A stretch of DNA of 64,000 nt from Homoserinimonas aerilata (lineage in GTDB: Bacteria; Actinomycetota; Actinomycetes; Actinomycetales; Microbacteriaceae). Under the pieces are notes generated by a model, which was not told the DNA's origin, made no database searches, and saw only the letters and a list, made by a program, of their open reading frames with translations. The number at the start of each line of letters is the position of its first letter. Within the stretch, counting starts at the first letter, position 1. The stretch covers positions 124,001-188,000 of the forward strand of contig NZ_VFOM01000002.1 of assembly GCF_006716125.1 (NCBI RefSeq), read 5' to 3'. Below are positions 40,743 through 47,437 of this stretch, piece after piece. Position numbers and translations under genes: made by a program.

Positions 40743-41977
40743 TCCTTCACGCTCCCGTCCTCCATGATGATCCCGACCTTGGCGTCTTCACTGACCACCT
40801 CGATGAAAATCTGGTAATCGTGATCCACCGCGAGCTCGGCGATGATCTTGAGCGAGTCGGAGTCGAGCAGTGACCCGTCGAGGATCCTGAGCACGCGCAG
40901 CTTCGGGTTCGCCGCCATGGCGAGGGCGACGGATACGCGCAGCTGCTCTGCGGCGGATGCCTGCGAGAACGCGATGCCCTTGTAGGTGACCCAGTCTTCG
41001 TTGAACGAGAGGTGCTCGACCGGGAAGTCGACCGCGGCGAGAGCGTCAGCTTTCCGCTTCTCGATCTGCTGCAGCTTCACCGTGAGTTGTGCGGCGCGTT
41101 CCTTCACGCTGGACAGGGCTGCCGTGACACGGTGGTGCTCCTGCCCTTCACGGATAGCGGCGTTCGTCTGCTCCACCCCGGCGAGACGAGCACTGATGCC
41201 GTCGGTGTCGATCGGGTCGCCGAGCTTCGCCCGGTCGGCTTCGGTCGTTCTGAACTGCGCTGCAGTTGCCTCCAACTGTGCGGTCAATTCCGCGATCTGC
41301 TTCGTCAGCGAGTCCACTTCGTTGCCGAATCTGACGGCGAGCGACTCGCTGCGGACGATGGCGTCGTTGTGGGCGCGTGCCTTCTCGAACTCGGCGATGA
41401 TGTCCGCCGACGAAACCTCCACATCTGGGGTGTCATCGTTCGGCTTCGTCAGCCCAGCCAGTTGGCCTTTCAGCTTGTCGACCTCACGGTTTACTTCGGT
41501 GCGGCTGTCGAACACGCCCTTCCGTTCCCGCTCGAGCTCGGAAGGATCGAACGGCAACTCGACGGTGGCGACGAGCGCGGCGACCTGGTCACGCGCAGAC
41601 ATGCGGGTGAATGCGAGCGGGTCGAACGCACGTGCTCCGATCAGATCGTCGAGCATCTTCTGCGGTGATGAATACTTCGCACCATCCGCCGACTCAACGG
41701 TGAGGGTGCCCGCATCGTCCTTCGTCCACCGGCGGGTGACGATGAACTCGCCCAGATCGAGCCGCACAACCGCGGTGTCTTGCCCGTCGCGGATGGGCTG
41801 CTGGGTGGCGCGGGATGCTTCGCCGCCGGCGAGGGCCGCCCAGATGGCGTCGAGCACGGATGTCTTGCCCTGTGCGTTCTTCCCGCCGATGAAGACGACG
41901 TTGCCTTCGGGGGTGATGGTGACGGCCTTGAGCCGCTTGTAGTTCTCTGCCTGGAGCTGAACGATGTGGAGTGACAT
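40739..41977 (-). CDS. RecF/SMC-like ATPase
   Basis: A 412-residue AAA protein starting at ATG 41977. Walker A GGKNAQGKTS lies near residue 31; residues 155-300 form a two-part coiled coil; the C-terminal part has SFNEDWVTYKGIAFSQASAA, a signature-like ASAAEQLRVSVALAMAAN and a Walker B-like LRVLRILDGSLLD. This is a short Rad50/RecF layout. In phages such ATPases accompany exonuclease-annealase systems. A nuclease partner could be the YqaJ protein; that is inference. Confidence 0.85.
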   Translation of the reverse strand: MSLHIVQLQAENYKRLKAVTITPEGNVVFIGGKNAQGKTSVLDAIWAALAGGEASRATQQPIRDGQDTAVVRLDLGEFIVTRRWTKDDAGTLTVESADGAKYSSPQKMLDDLIGARAFDPLAFTRMSARDQVAALVATVELPFDPSELERERKGVFDSRTEVNREVDKLKGQLAGLTKPNDDTPDVEVSSADIIAEFEKARAHNDAIVRSESLAVRFGNEVDSLTKQIAELTAQLEATAAQFRTTEADRAKLGDPIDTDGISARLAGVEQTNAAIREGQEHHRVTAALSSVKERAAQLTVKLQQIEKRKADALAAVDFPVEHLSFNEDWVTYKGIAFSQASAAEQLRVSVALAMAANPKLRVLRILDGSLLDSDSLKIIAELAVDHDYQIFIEVVSEDAKVGIIMEDGSVKE

Positions 41978-42141
41978 TAGATGGTGCCTTTCAGAAGCTG
42001 GTTGAAGATGAAGAGCGCGCCCACCGCAATCGCGAGGACCACGTAGCAGGTGGCGAGGAGAATCCAGAACGACGCCCAAGACTCGATGCGGCGGCGCCTG
42101 GACTCGCGGCGCAGATTGTTGGGGTTGATGCCGTAGCTCAT
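41977..42141 (-). CDS. Small single-span membrane protein (54 aa)
   Basis: A 54-residue protein with a strongly basic N-terminus (NNLRRESRRRRIESW) and one membrane helix (ILLATCYVVLAIAVGALFIF). The positive-inside rule puts the N-terminus in the cytoplasm. ATG 42141 overlaps the previous gene by 4 bp; the stop overlaps the ATPase start. Unknown function. Confidence 0.6.
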   Translation of the reverse strand: MSYGINPNNLRRESRRRRIESWASFWILLATCYVVLAIAVGALFIFNQLLKGTI

Positions 42142-42362
42142 GACTGGCCCCATTCGTCGTGTTCGGTGCCGCACGCGTCGCACGTCCAGACGGCGGCCGG
42201 GATCTCCGGATCGATCAGGAGTTCGGCTTCGCCCTCGAACGTGCACGGCCACTCAAGATCGAACTCGCGGGGGGTTCCTCGCTCGAATGTGTGCCGGGAG
42301 ATGCCATCGCATTTGCGCCACACGACGCGTTCGGTGACGGACTGGCCGGATGATCTGCTCAC
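42138..42362 (-). CDS. Small zinc-ribbon protein (74 aa)
   Basis: A 74-residue protein starting at GTG 42362, which overlaps the upstream stop (GTGA). It contains RKCDG, WPCTFEG and WTCDACGTEHDE: a CxxC ending typical of a zinc ribbon. Coupled to its neighbours on both sides. Unknown function. Confidence 0.55.
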   Translation of the reverse strand: MSRSSGQSVTERVVWRKCDGISRHTFERGTPREFDLEWPCTFEGEAELLIDPEIPAAVWTCDACGTEHDEWGQS

Positions 42363-42514
42363 AGCACAACTCCGATCAGGACGCCGAGCAGGACACCTGC
42401 AGCGATGAGGATCACGGACACCGCCCATGCGATGACCGTGCGAGCAATCGCGGCCTGAACCACCGGATCCACGCCGGGTAGTTCGGGGGCGACATAGGTT
42501 GTGCGGCGGGTCAC
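42359..42514 (-). CDS. Small membrane protein (51 aa)
   Basis: A 51-residue protein from GTG 42514 with a polar N-terminus (TRRTTYVAPELPGVDP) and one long hydrophobic helix extending to the C-terminus (IAWAVSVILIAAGVLLGVLI). The GTG overlaps the TGA of the gene upstream. Unknown function. Confidence 0.5.
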   Translation of the reverse strand: MTRRTTYVAPELPGVDPVVQAAIARTVIAWAVSVILIAAGVLLGVLIGVVL

Positions 42515-42681
42515 AGGACACCCACCAATCTGGCGATGGCCAACAGGACCAGCCCGATAACGACCATCACGGCGAGGAACACGCCCGTCGCCACCAGAGC
42601 GATGAACCACCGCCCGAACGGCAGACGCGGCTCATAATCCGACTCAGGCAGGTGCGCGTAGATGCGGTTGTCAGGGGTCAT
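42511..42681 (-). CDS. Small membrane protein (56 aa)
   Basis: A 56-residue protein from ATG 42681 (ATGA overlap with the gene upstream). The N-terminal 25 residues are polar (NRIYAHLPESDYEPRLPFGR); the rest is one hydrophobic helix (WFIALVATGVFLAVMVVIGL and onward). Unknown function. Confidence 0.55.
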   Translation of the reverse strand: MTPDNRIYAHLPESDYEPRLPFGRWFIALVATGVFLAVMVVIGLVLLAIARLVGVL

Positions 42682-42920
42682 GAGAGCGCCGCCTCGATCT
42701 GCTCAAGCTCGTCGGGCCGGATGCCATACCCGGCGCTCTGGTGCGAGTGCACCCAAGCGATCCGGTTCGCGAGCTTCTGCTGCTCCACGAGTGCGAGCGT
42801 CGCGTGCACCTGCGCCAGCCCGAGGGCATGCATTGCCCGCTCGCCGGTGACCTCCGGATTCATATCACCGCTGTAGACGACGAAGCCCACTGCCTCCGCC
42901 TTGTGGTCGATGGTGCTCAT
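42678..42920 (-). CDS. Hypothetical early protein (80 aa)
   Basis: An 80-residue soluble protein (KAEAVGFVVYSGDMNPEVTG, then two helices and an acidic end). Coupled on both sides by 4-bp overlaps. No family recognised. Confidence 0.6.
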   Translation of the reverse strand: MSTIDHKAEAVGFVVYSGDMNPEVTGERAMHALGLAQVHATLALVEQQKLANRIAWVHSHQSAGYGIRPDELEQIEAALS

Positions 42921-43210
42921 GAGTTGTCCTGTCGGGTGAGTCGGCGGGCCACAATGAGCCCGAAACCGAGGATGAGTAGTGCGATGCCGCCGACCAGAGG
43001 GGCGGCAGGGTCAGGGCCGGTGTGCGGCAACTGGGTGAGCGGCTCCACCGGGACGGGCAGGAACTCGCCCAGCGGGGGCACCACGGCAGGCTCCTCCCAT
43101 ACGGCGACGTCATTCACACACGACGTCGGCTCACCCGACCGATCCAGCCATCCGGGGACAGTCCCAGGAGGGCACAGGAGCGCGCCCGCGATGAGCAGAG
43201 TGGCGATCAT
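42917..43210 (-). CDS. Prophage LPXTG-type cell-wall-anchored small protein
   Basis: A 97-residue protein with a complete sorting signal: LPHTG at 61-65, a hydrophobic stretch at about 72-88 and a positively charged end (ARRLTRQ). The first 20 residues are hydrophobic and could be a signal peptide, though without basic residues in front. The exposed part is short and Pro-rich with two Cys residues (about 13 and 31). It predicts export and sortase attachment to the wall of the host. ATG 43210 overlaps the HNH stop. Surface proteins in an early phage operon are unusual; a role in blocking other phages is only a guess. Confidence 0.75.
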   Translation of the reverse strand: MIATLLIAGALLCPPGTVPGWLDRSGEPTSCVNDVAVWEEPAVVPPLGEFLPVPVEPLTQLPHTGPDPAAPLVGGIALLILGFGLIVARRLTRQDNS

Positions 43211-43686
43211 GCTGCGAGTCCTTTTCTGCGCGCGGCGACTCGGGCTGCAGCGTCGCGGTTGCACGCGCGGCAGGTTCGAGCACCGGATGGTCGGATGTAT
43301 GTGTTGGCGTCGTCGAAGTCGTGCCCATTGGTGCATGTCTTCCGAGACGCATTGACGTTGCGCCCGTGCCGGATCGTGTCGCGGTTGTTCTCGGCCACGG
43401 TTCCGAAGGCGAGGTTCGTCACGGCGTTGTTGTCGGGGTTGCCGTCGAGGTGCCGGACCACCGGTCCAGTCGGCGCACCGATGAACGCGAACGCCACTAA
43501 GCGGTGCACGTTGTGAACGCTGTGCGCCCCGTCGCGCATGAGACTCACGTGACGATGACCCCACCGTGGATGTCGCGGTTGCCGCAAGACGCGAGCTGTG
43601 CCGCTCAGCAAAGACCGCACTTGGCCGGCCGAGCTCACCTCGTACCTCCCCTCGTACCCGACGACGGGACGCCACTCCTCGCGCAT
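43207..43686 (-). CDS. NUMOD4-HNH endonuclease
   Basis: A 159-residue protein beginning with EEWRPVVGYEGRYEVSSAGQ, the NUMOD4 motif (W-x-x-x-x-x-G-Y-E-x-x-Y-x-V-S), followed by an HNH core (VHRLVAFAFIG, HLDGNPDNNAVTNL) and a C-terminal Cys/His unit (CTNGHDFDD and CRAC). It is a homing-type nuclease. It overlaps the antirepressor stop and the LPXTG gene start. Confidence 0.9.
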   Translation of the reverse strand: MREEWRPVVGYEGRYEVSSAGQVRSLLSGTARVLRQPRHPRWGHRHVSLMRDGAHSVHNVHRLVAFAFIGAPTGPVVRHLDGNPDNNAVTNLAFGTVAENNRDTIRHGRNVNASRKTCTNGHDFDDANTYIRPSGARTCRACNRDAAARVAARRKGLAA

Positions 43687-44465
43687 TACGCACTCACCGC
43701 CTTGAGTGCGCCGATGTGCAGCCGCTTCCGCAACTGCTCGATGCCTTTCACGGTCACACGCAGTTGCGGCGGGTCCACGACGCGAGCGCCAGTCCCCGGG
43801 TGGTAATGGAACGTCGGCTTCTCCGCGAGATACCCGCGGTCGACACGGTCAGCCCGTGCACGCCACGCCATGTCGCCGCCCCGGAACGTCCACCCGATCT
43901 GCTGCAACTGCGCAAACAAACGCTGCGGACCGGTCGGGATGCCGGCGCGGGCGAGGATCTTCGCCGCGTCACCGACCGAGTAGTCGCCCTCGGCGGATGC
44001 GATCGCATCCCACGCCTCAGCGCGCGGTGTGGCTTCGGCGAGTTCTGCGGTCACCTGTTCGTTGTGCTCGAGCAGAGTAGCGACCGCCTGATTCAGCTGA
44101 CGGATGGCGCCCATGTCGAGCGCGACCGGCGCCAGGTAGGAACCCTTCTGACGGATCTCCGGGAGCACCACATGTGTCACCCACCGCTTGAACTCCTTCG
44201 CCTCGGGTCGCCGGCTGCGAAGGATCGCGGAGTAGAGGCCCGGCTCGTTGATTGCGAGCACGCTCTGGTCTCCGCCGGGGGTCTGCACAATCCGCAGACC
44301 CTTCTCGTCTTCGTCGAGAGTGCGGGTCATCGCGGCGGGCTCGCTGTATCCGAGGATGCGGGCGACGTCGGCGGCGACGAACCAGATCTCGTCAAGGCCG
44401 CGCAGGGTGCGCACGTCCTGTCCGATGTAGCTGAAGATCGCTACACTGTTCTCAGTGGTTGGCAT
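43686..44465 (-). CDS. BRO-N/KilAC antirepressor-like protein
   Basis: A 259-residue protein starting at ATG 44465. Residues 5-105 are a BRO-N domain (VRTLRGLDEIWFVAADVARI, then VLPEIRQKGSY); residues about 125-250 are a phage KilAC/ANT-type domain (VGDAAKILARAGIPTGPQRL, with GWTFRGGDMAWR). Proteins of this architecture act as phage antirepressors or early regulators. A cluster of hairpins precedes it (44485-44563). Confidence 0.88.
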   Translation of the reverse strand: MPTTENSVAIFSYIGQDVRTLRGLDEIWFVAADVARILGYSEPAAMTRTLDEDEKGLRIVQTPGGDQSVLAINEPGLYSAILRSRRPEAKEFKRWVTHVVLPEIRQKGSYLAPVALDMGAIRQLNQAVATLLEHNEQVTAELAEATPRAEAWDAIASAEGDYSVGDAAKILARAGIPTGPQRLFAQLQQIGWTFRGGDMAWRARADRVDRGYLAEKPTFHYHPGTGARVVDPPQLRVTVKGIEQLRKRLHIGALKAVSA

Positions 44466-44484
44466 GTCCTTGCCTTTCTGCTTC

Positions 44485-44563
44485 ACCCCCGGCTGCAACC
44501 GGGGGTTCTTCTTTTTGGTGAAGAGGGAGTGGGGAGCGAGAAGAGGGGGTCGTCTCGCTCCCC
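44485..44563 (-). promoter_or_regulatory. Two strong hairpins in the leader of the antirepressor gene
   Basis: Two perfect inverted repeats lie between the Xis-like gene and the BRO gene: 8 bp (44485-44492 with 44499-44506, 6-nt loop) and 10 bp (44531-44540 with 44554-44563, 13-nt loop). The first is followed by CTTCTTTTT in the + direction, so it would terminate + strand transcription; on the minus strand the A-run comes before it. They may form an attenuator or antitermination target for the early operon. Confidence 0.5.
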
Positions 44564-44587
44564 GGGGCCAGCGGGGGAACTGGCGGT

Positions 44588-44767
44588 CTAAGCGGCGACG
44601 AGACGCTCGGCAAGCCATGCGTCGAGGTCGGCCGGGTAGTAGACGGTGAGACGGCCCTGCTTGTACGCCTTCGGGCCCTTGCCTGCTGCCTTGAGGTTGT
44701 AGAGGGTCTGCGTCTTGATGCCGCAGTACTCGGCTGCTCTCTTCACCGTGAAGACCGGGCCGATCAT
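44588..44767 (-). CDS. Excisionase/helix-turn-helix protein (59 aa)
   Basis: A 59-residue winged-helix protein of the MerR/excisionase type: FTVKRAAEYCGIKTQTLYNL, then GKGPKAYKQGRLTVYYPADL, the usual layout of actinophage Xis-like proteins. ATG 44767 overlaps the Cro stop. It would bend DNA at the att sites for excision or act as a regulator. Confidence 0.8.
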   Translation of the reverse strand: MIGPVFTVKRAAEYCGIKTQTLYNLKAAGKGPKAYKQGRLTVYYPADLDAWLAERLVAA

Positions 44768-45003
44768 GCTGGCCTCCGCTCCACGAGCGCGTCGAGAGGC
44801 AGGTCGCTCACGCTCGAAAGCTTCTCGAGTAAGGCCATTCCGGCTGCGCCGCCGTCATAGGCGCGAGTGATCGTTGACTTCGCGACGCCAAGTCCGAGCG
44901 CCATCTTCGACGCGTTGACCGTGCCAGCGAGGCGTCCCGACGTGTGAAGCCAGCCGTTCTCACGAGCTACCTCAGTAAGTGCTGAGGGGCTGATAAGTAG
45001 CAT
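44764..45003 (-). CDS. Cro-like helix-turn-helix repressor, first early gene
   Basis: A 79-residue protein with an HTH at about residues 29-55 (NASKMALGLGVAKSTITRAY) and a short dimer-like C-terminus (VSDLPLDALVERR). It starts at ATG 45003 with AAAGGAAAG upstream and is divergent from the CI-like repressor, the genetic position of Cro. It should shut off the repressor promoter and commit to lytic growth. Confidence 0.82.
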   Translation of the reverse strand: MLLISPSALTEVARENGWLHTSGRLAGTVNASKMALGLGVAKSTITRAYDGGAAGMALLEKLSSVSDLPLDALVERRPA

Positions 45004-45029
45004 GAACTTTCCTTTGTCTGGTGGGCGAT

Positions 45030-45115
45030 ACAGGGTGTTGCGATAACCATACATACATCGTCTGGTGCGCGCAACATAGTTTTTAGTTGACCTTTCGTTG
45101 CGTATGCGCAACACT
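45030..45115. promoter_or_regulatory. Immunity switch: divergent promoters with three GTTGCG operators
   Basis: Three sites share the half-site GTTGCG: 45034-45045 (GTTGCGATAACC), 45067-45072 (CGCAAC on the + strand, within GGTGCGCGCAAC) and a near-perfect palindrome GTTGCGTATGCGCAAC at 45097-45112. For the early operon (minus) TTGCGC and TATGGT are 17 bp apart and touched by the first two sites. For the repressor (+) the -35 TTGACC is at 45087-45092 and the palindrome lies between it and the likely -10. Three operators mirror lambda OR. Confidence 0.65.
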
Positions 45116-45121
45116 GAATGC

Positions 45122-45691
45122 GTGGAAGAGACGAACAACGAAAACCGTGCCGAGATCTGGGCCGAATGGCTCCAAGAGATGCTCGATTCGAAGAGGTGGC
45201 GCCAAGCCGACCTCGTGAACAACTCGCATGGCACCGTCAAGCGCGATCGCGCCAGCAAATGGCTCAGTGGCAAAGAAAGCCCGTCCTACAGAAACGCCAT
45301 CGTCGTTGCGAATACCCTGAATGTCTCGCACTCGTCTGCGCTGCGTGCCGCTGGCTTTGAGTCCGATGAGATCGACCAAGACCACTCCCGGCGCCTCATT
45401 GCGGCGCAGGCATCGATCGACAACTACGTGCCGCCCGCTTCGGCGCAGCGTGCCTTGGCAGAATTTCCTGATTCGATTCTGATAGGCGAGATTCTCCGGC
45501 GGGCTCACGAACGCGAGGGCGTCCATCCCATCAAGACGCTGCCCGCATGGGGCAGCCTGTCGAATGTCGTACGCGACATAGAGGATGCCCGTGAGCGGGG
45601 ATCGGAAGCCACAACAAAGCACGCGGCGAACGAACCGCGGAACATCACACCGGGGGAGATCGATGGAGATCAAGCTGGGGACGACGTATGA
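45122..45691 (+). CDS. CI-like prophage repressor, probably leaderless
   Basis: A 189- to 197-residue protein with an N-terminal helix-turn-helix (about residues 18-50: WLQEMLDSKRWRQADLVNN, then RDRASKWLSGKE, an XRE/HTH pattern) and a C-terminal helical part without an S24 peptidase domain. Starts at 45098 (TTG) and 45104 (ATG) lie inside the operator; GTG 45122 lies where the TTGACC promoter should start transcription, so a leaderless mRNA is likely, as for lambda cI. It is followed, with a 29-bp overlap, by an ImmA-type peptidase, suggesting inactivation by that protease rather than self-cleavage. Confidence 0.8.
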   Translation: MEETNNENRAEIWAEWLQEMLDSKRWRQADLVNNSHGTVKRDRASKWLSGKESPSYRNAIVVANTLNVSHSSALRAAGFESDEIDQDHSRRLIAAQASIDNYVPPASAQRALAEFPDSILIGEILRRAHEREGVHPIKTLPAWGSLSNVVRDIEDARERGSEATTKHAANEPRNITPGEIDGDQAGDDV

Positions 45692-46043
45692 CCCGCATGA
45701 GCACGCCGACCAGATCGGCGTCAGGATCGAGTATCAGCGGTTGCGCACAGCAAACGGGTTGTGGCTGCCGGAGTATCGGACGATCATCCTGCAGCCACGC
45801 ATGCGGAAGATCGTCGAGCGGTCGGTGCTCGCGCACGAGATGGGGCACGTCTGTCTCGGCCATCAGGAATCCACCCCGCGTAATGAACTCCGCGCCGATA
45901 GGTGGGCAGTGCGAAAGCTCGTCGCACCTGGGGCGCTCGAACACGCCGCGCTCATCAGCCCCGACCCAGGGGACTGGTGCCACCATCTCGGAGTATCCGC
46001 TGACCTCATCGAGCGCGCGCTTCTCGATCGCAATGCGGCATGA
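45663..46043 (+). CDS. ImmA/IrrE-type metallopeptidase
   Basis: A 126-residue M78-type peptidase starting at ATG 45663 with GGGGGAG upstream. The zinc site is HEMGH near residue 59, followed by the family's NELRADRWA, which holds the third ligand (Glu). Such proteins cleave or antagonise the partner repressor (ImmA-ImmR, IrrE-DdrO), linking DNA damage to induction. It overlaps the repressor gene by 29 bp and the integrase gene by 4 bp. Confidence 0.9.
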   Translation: MEIKLGTTYDPHEHADQIGVRIEYQRLRTANGLWLPEYRTIILQPRMRKIVERSVLAHEMGHVCLGHQESTPRNELRADRWAVRKLVAPGALEHAALISPDPGDWCHHLGVSADLIERALLDRNAA

Positions 46044-47200
46044 GCATGGCTAGGCCGCCACTCGTCCTCGAGACGTGGGGCAAGATCCGCCGCACGACGG
46101 TCGGCGGCAAGGACACCGCGGTCGCCTACTACCGAGACTCAGACGGCCGCACCCGGCCCATGCAGCGCCAGGGGAAGACGCCAGCCGACGCAGAGCGAAA
46201 GCTGATCGAGGCACTCAAGAAGCGACTCACGCCGACGACGGAATATCTCACGCGCGAGACCACGCTGCAAGTGCTCGCTGAGGAGTGGATGGCAGAGCTC
46301 GACAAGTCCAAGCGGTCGACTGCGACGAAGGCCCGCTACGCGTCCACCATCCGCGCGCACATCAACGAACATGTCGGCGCCGTGCGTATCCGCGAGGCGA
46401 CTGTGCCACGACTTCAGAGACTCATCGACCGCGTCGCAGAGAACTCGGGAGACGAACAAGCGCGGATGCTCGGCGTAGTCCTCCGCGGCATCTTCACGCA
46501 CGCCGTACGAATGATCCCCGACATCGACAACCCAGCGTCATCACTGCTATTGCCGGCGCGCCCCGACGCCGCAGATCCCCGAGCGCCCAGCCTTGCGGAC
46601 GTGCACGCGCTCCGCAAGGCCATGGCTGCCTATGACGCGCTGCCCGCGGCGCGCAATGGCGCCGAGCACGACATCGCCGACATCTGCGACATGCTCCTCG
46701 CGACCGGCGCCCGGCCCGGCGAAGTGCTCGCGCTCGACTGGGAGAAAGACATCGACCTCGAAAACTGGGTCGTCACCATCCAGGCAACGGTCGTGCGCAT
46801 CGCCGGCGTCGGAGTGACGCGACAGCCGCACACCAAGGAGCGCGACGTTCGTCGGCTGAAACTACCGGCTTTCGCGATCGACATGCTCGTGCGACGTCGC
46901 ATCAATGCCTATGGCAATTGGGTGTTCCCCTCATCGACGGGCAAGCTTCGGTGGCCCGAGAACTTTCGGCAGTCGTGGGCTGTTGCGGTCAAGGGCACGG
47001 ATGTCGAGTGGACTACTCCGAAGTCGACGCGCAAGGCGGTGGCTCATCATCTCGACGTCGAGATCGGTATCGAGGCGGCGCAGGGGCAGCTTGGGCATGC
47101 TGATCCCAAGATCACGCGGAGGAGCTACGCGCCGGGCGCGGCCGTGGTGCTCCCCGACCACTCAGAGCATCTGGCTGCCTTCGCTGAAAACCCCGAGTAA
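46040..47200 (+). CDS. int: Tyrosine integrase
   Basis: A 386-residue tyrosine recombinase. Residues 1-70 form an arm-binding AP2-like domain, 75-165 the core-binding SAM-like domain and 185-386 the catalytic domain: Arg225 (ATGARPGEV), Lys266 (HTKERD), Arg331, His353 (LGHADP) and nucleophile Tyr363 (RRSYAP). Where the conserved HxxR His is expected there is Lys328 (PKSTRK). It lies 64 bp from attR and would recombine attP with the tRNA-Gly site. ATG 46040 overlaps the peptidase stop; a second ATG at 46046 is possible. Confidence 0.93.
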   Translation: MSMARPPLVLETWGKIRRTTVGGKDTAVAYYRDSDGRTRPMQRQGKTPADAERKLIEALKKRLTPTTEYLTRETTLQVLAEEWMAELDKSKRSTATKARYASTIRAHINEHVGAVRIREATVPRLQRLIDRVAENSGDEQARMLGVVLRGIFTHAVRMIPDIDNPASSLLLPARPDAADPRAPSLADVHALRKAMAAYDALPAARNGAEHDIADICDMLLATGARPGEVLALDWEKDIDLENWVVTIQATVVRIAGVGVTRQPHTKERDVRRLKLPAFAIDMLVRRRINAYGNWVFPSSTGKLRWPENFRQSWAVAVKGTDVEWTTPKSTRKAVAHHLDVEIGIEAAQGQLGHADPKITRRSYAPGAAVVLPDHSEHLAAFAENPE

Positions 47201-47202
47201 GT

Positions 47203-47249
47203 AGCGGATCGCGCGCGTTTCGGTGACTTCGGGCGGAGCGGATCGCGCG
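47203..47249 (+). repeat. 13-bp direct repeat beside attR (candidate integrase arm sites)
   Basis: AGCGGATCGCGCG occurs at 47203-47215 and 47237-47249, 34 bp apart, in the 64 bp between the integrase stop and attR. AGCGGAT also begins the att repeat itself. Arm-type integrase sites usually occur here; the match to this role is positional only. Confidence 0.4.
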
Positions 47250-47263
47250 GAAATCCCTGATGA

Positions 47264-47316
47264 GAGCGGATGACGGGAATCGAACCCGCGCTATCAGCTT
47301 GGGAAGCTGAAGTTCT
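47264..47316 (+). repeat. attR: 53-bp direct repeat copy 2, within tRNA-Gly
   Basis: Identical to 4426-4478. It covers the 3' part of the intact tRNA gene, from the anticodon arm to one base past the discriminator. The bases 47317-47335 complete the tRNA and are chromosomal, so integration keeps the tRNA functional. Confidence 0.95.
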
Positions 47317-47335
47317 GCCATTGAACTACATCCGC
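47265..47335 (-). tRNA. tRNA-Gly (anticodon CCC)
   Basis: On the minus strand a 71-nt tRNA: acceptor stem GCGGATG/CATCCGC, D arm with TAGTTCAATGG, anticodon stem TCAGC/GCTGA around the loop TTCCCAA, giving anticodon CCC, and T arm with GGTTCGATTCC. The discriminator is U and CCA is not encoded (the next bases are CTCA). It is the integration site of the prophage; its 3' three quarters are phage-supplied. Confidence 0.95.
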
Positions 47336-47424
47336 GCATCCGTCAACACCTTGTGGGCGCAACGAACCTGACCATACTACCGACACCTCCCCCGGGCGGG
47401 AACCGAGCCGGCGCATCCGTCTAC

Positions 47425-47430
47425 TAGTCT
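47425..47430 (+). promoter_or_regulatory. Candidate -10 box of dcd
   Basis: TAGTCT ends 7 nt before the dcd ATG and there is no Shine-Dalgarno sequence, so the transcript is probably leaderless. The same hexamer at almost the same distance precedes the lipoprotein gene at 4643. Confidence 0.4.
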
Positions 47431-47437
47431 CGTCACC

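Larger units (their letters stand above)
4426..47316. mobile_element. Integrated siphovirus-like prophage, about 42.8 kb
   Basis: A perfect 53-bp direct repeat bounds the element; its right copy lies inside an intact tRNA-Gly gene and its left copy is a displaced 3' tRNA fragment. Inside are a tyrosine integrase beside the right end, a repressor/Cro switch, recombination and replication genes, and complete packaging, head, tail and lysis modules in conventional order. Genes are closely packed, many overlapping by 1 to 8 bp. A long tape measure gene (990 codons), a distal tail-like protein and HK97-type head genes indicate a siphovirus. No essential structural gene looks broken, so it may be inducible; that is inference. 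Confidence 0.96.
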
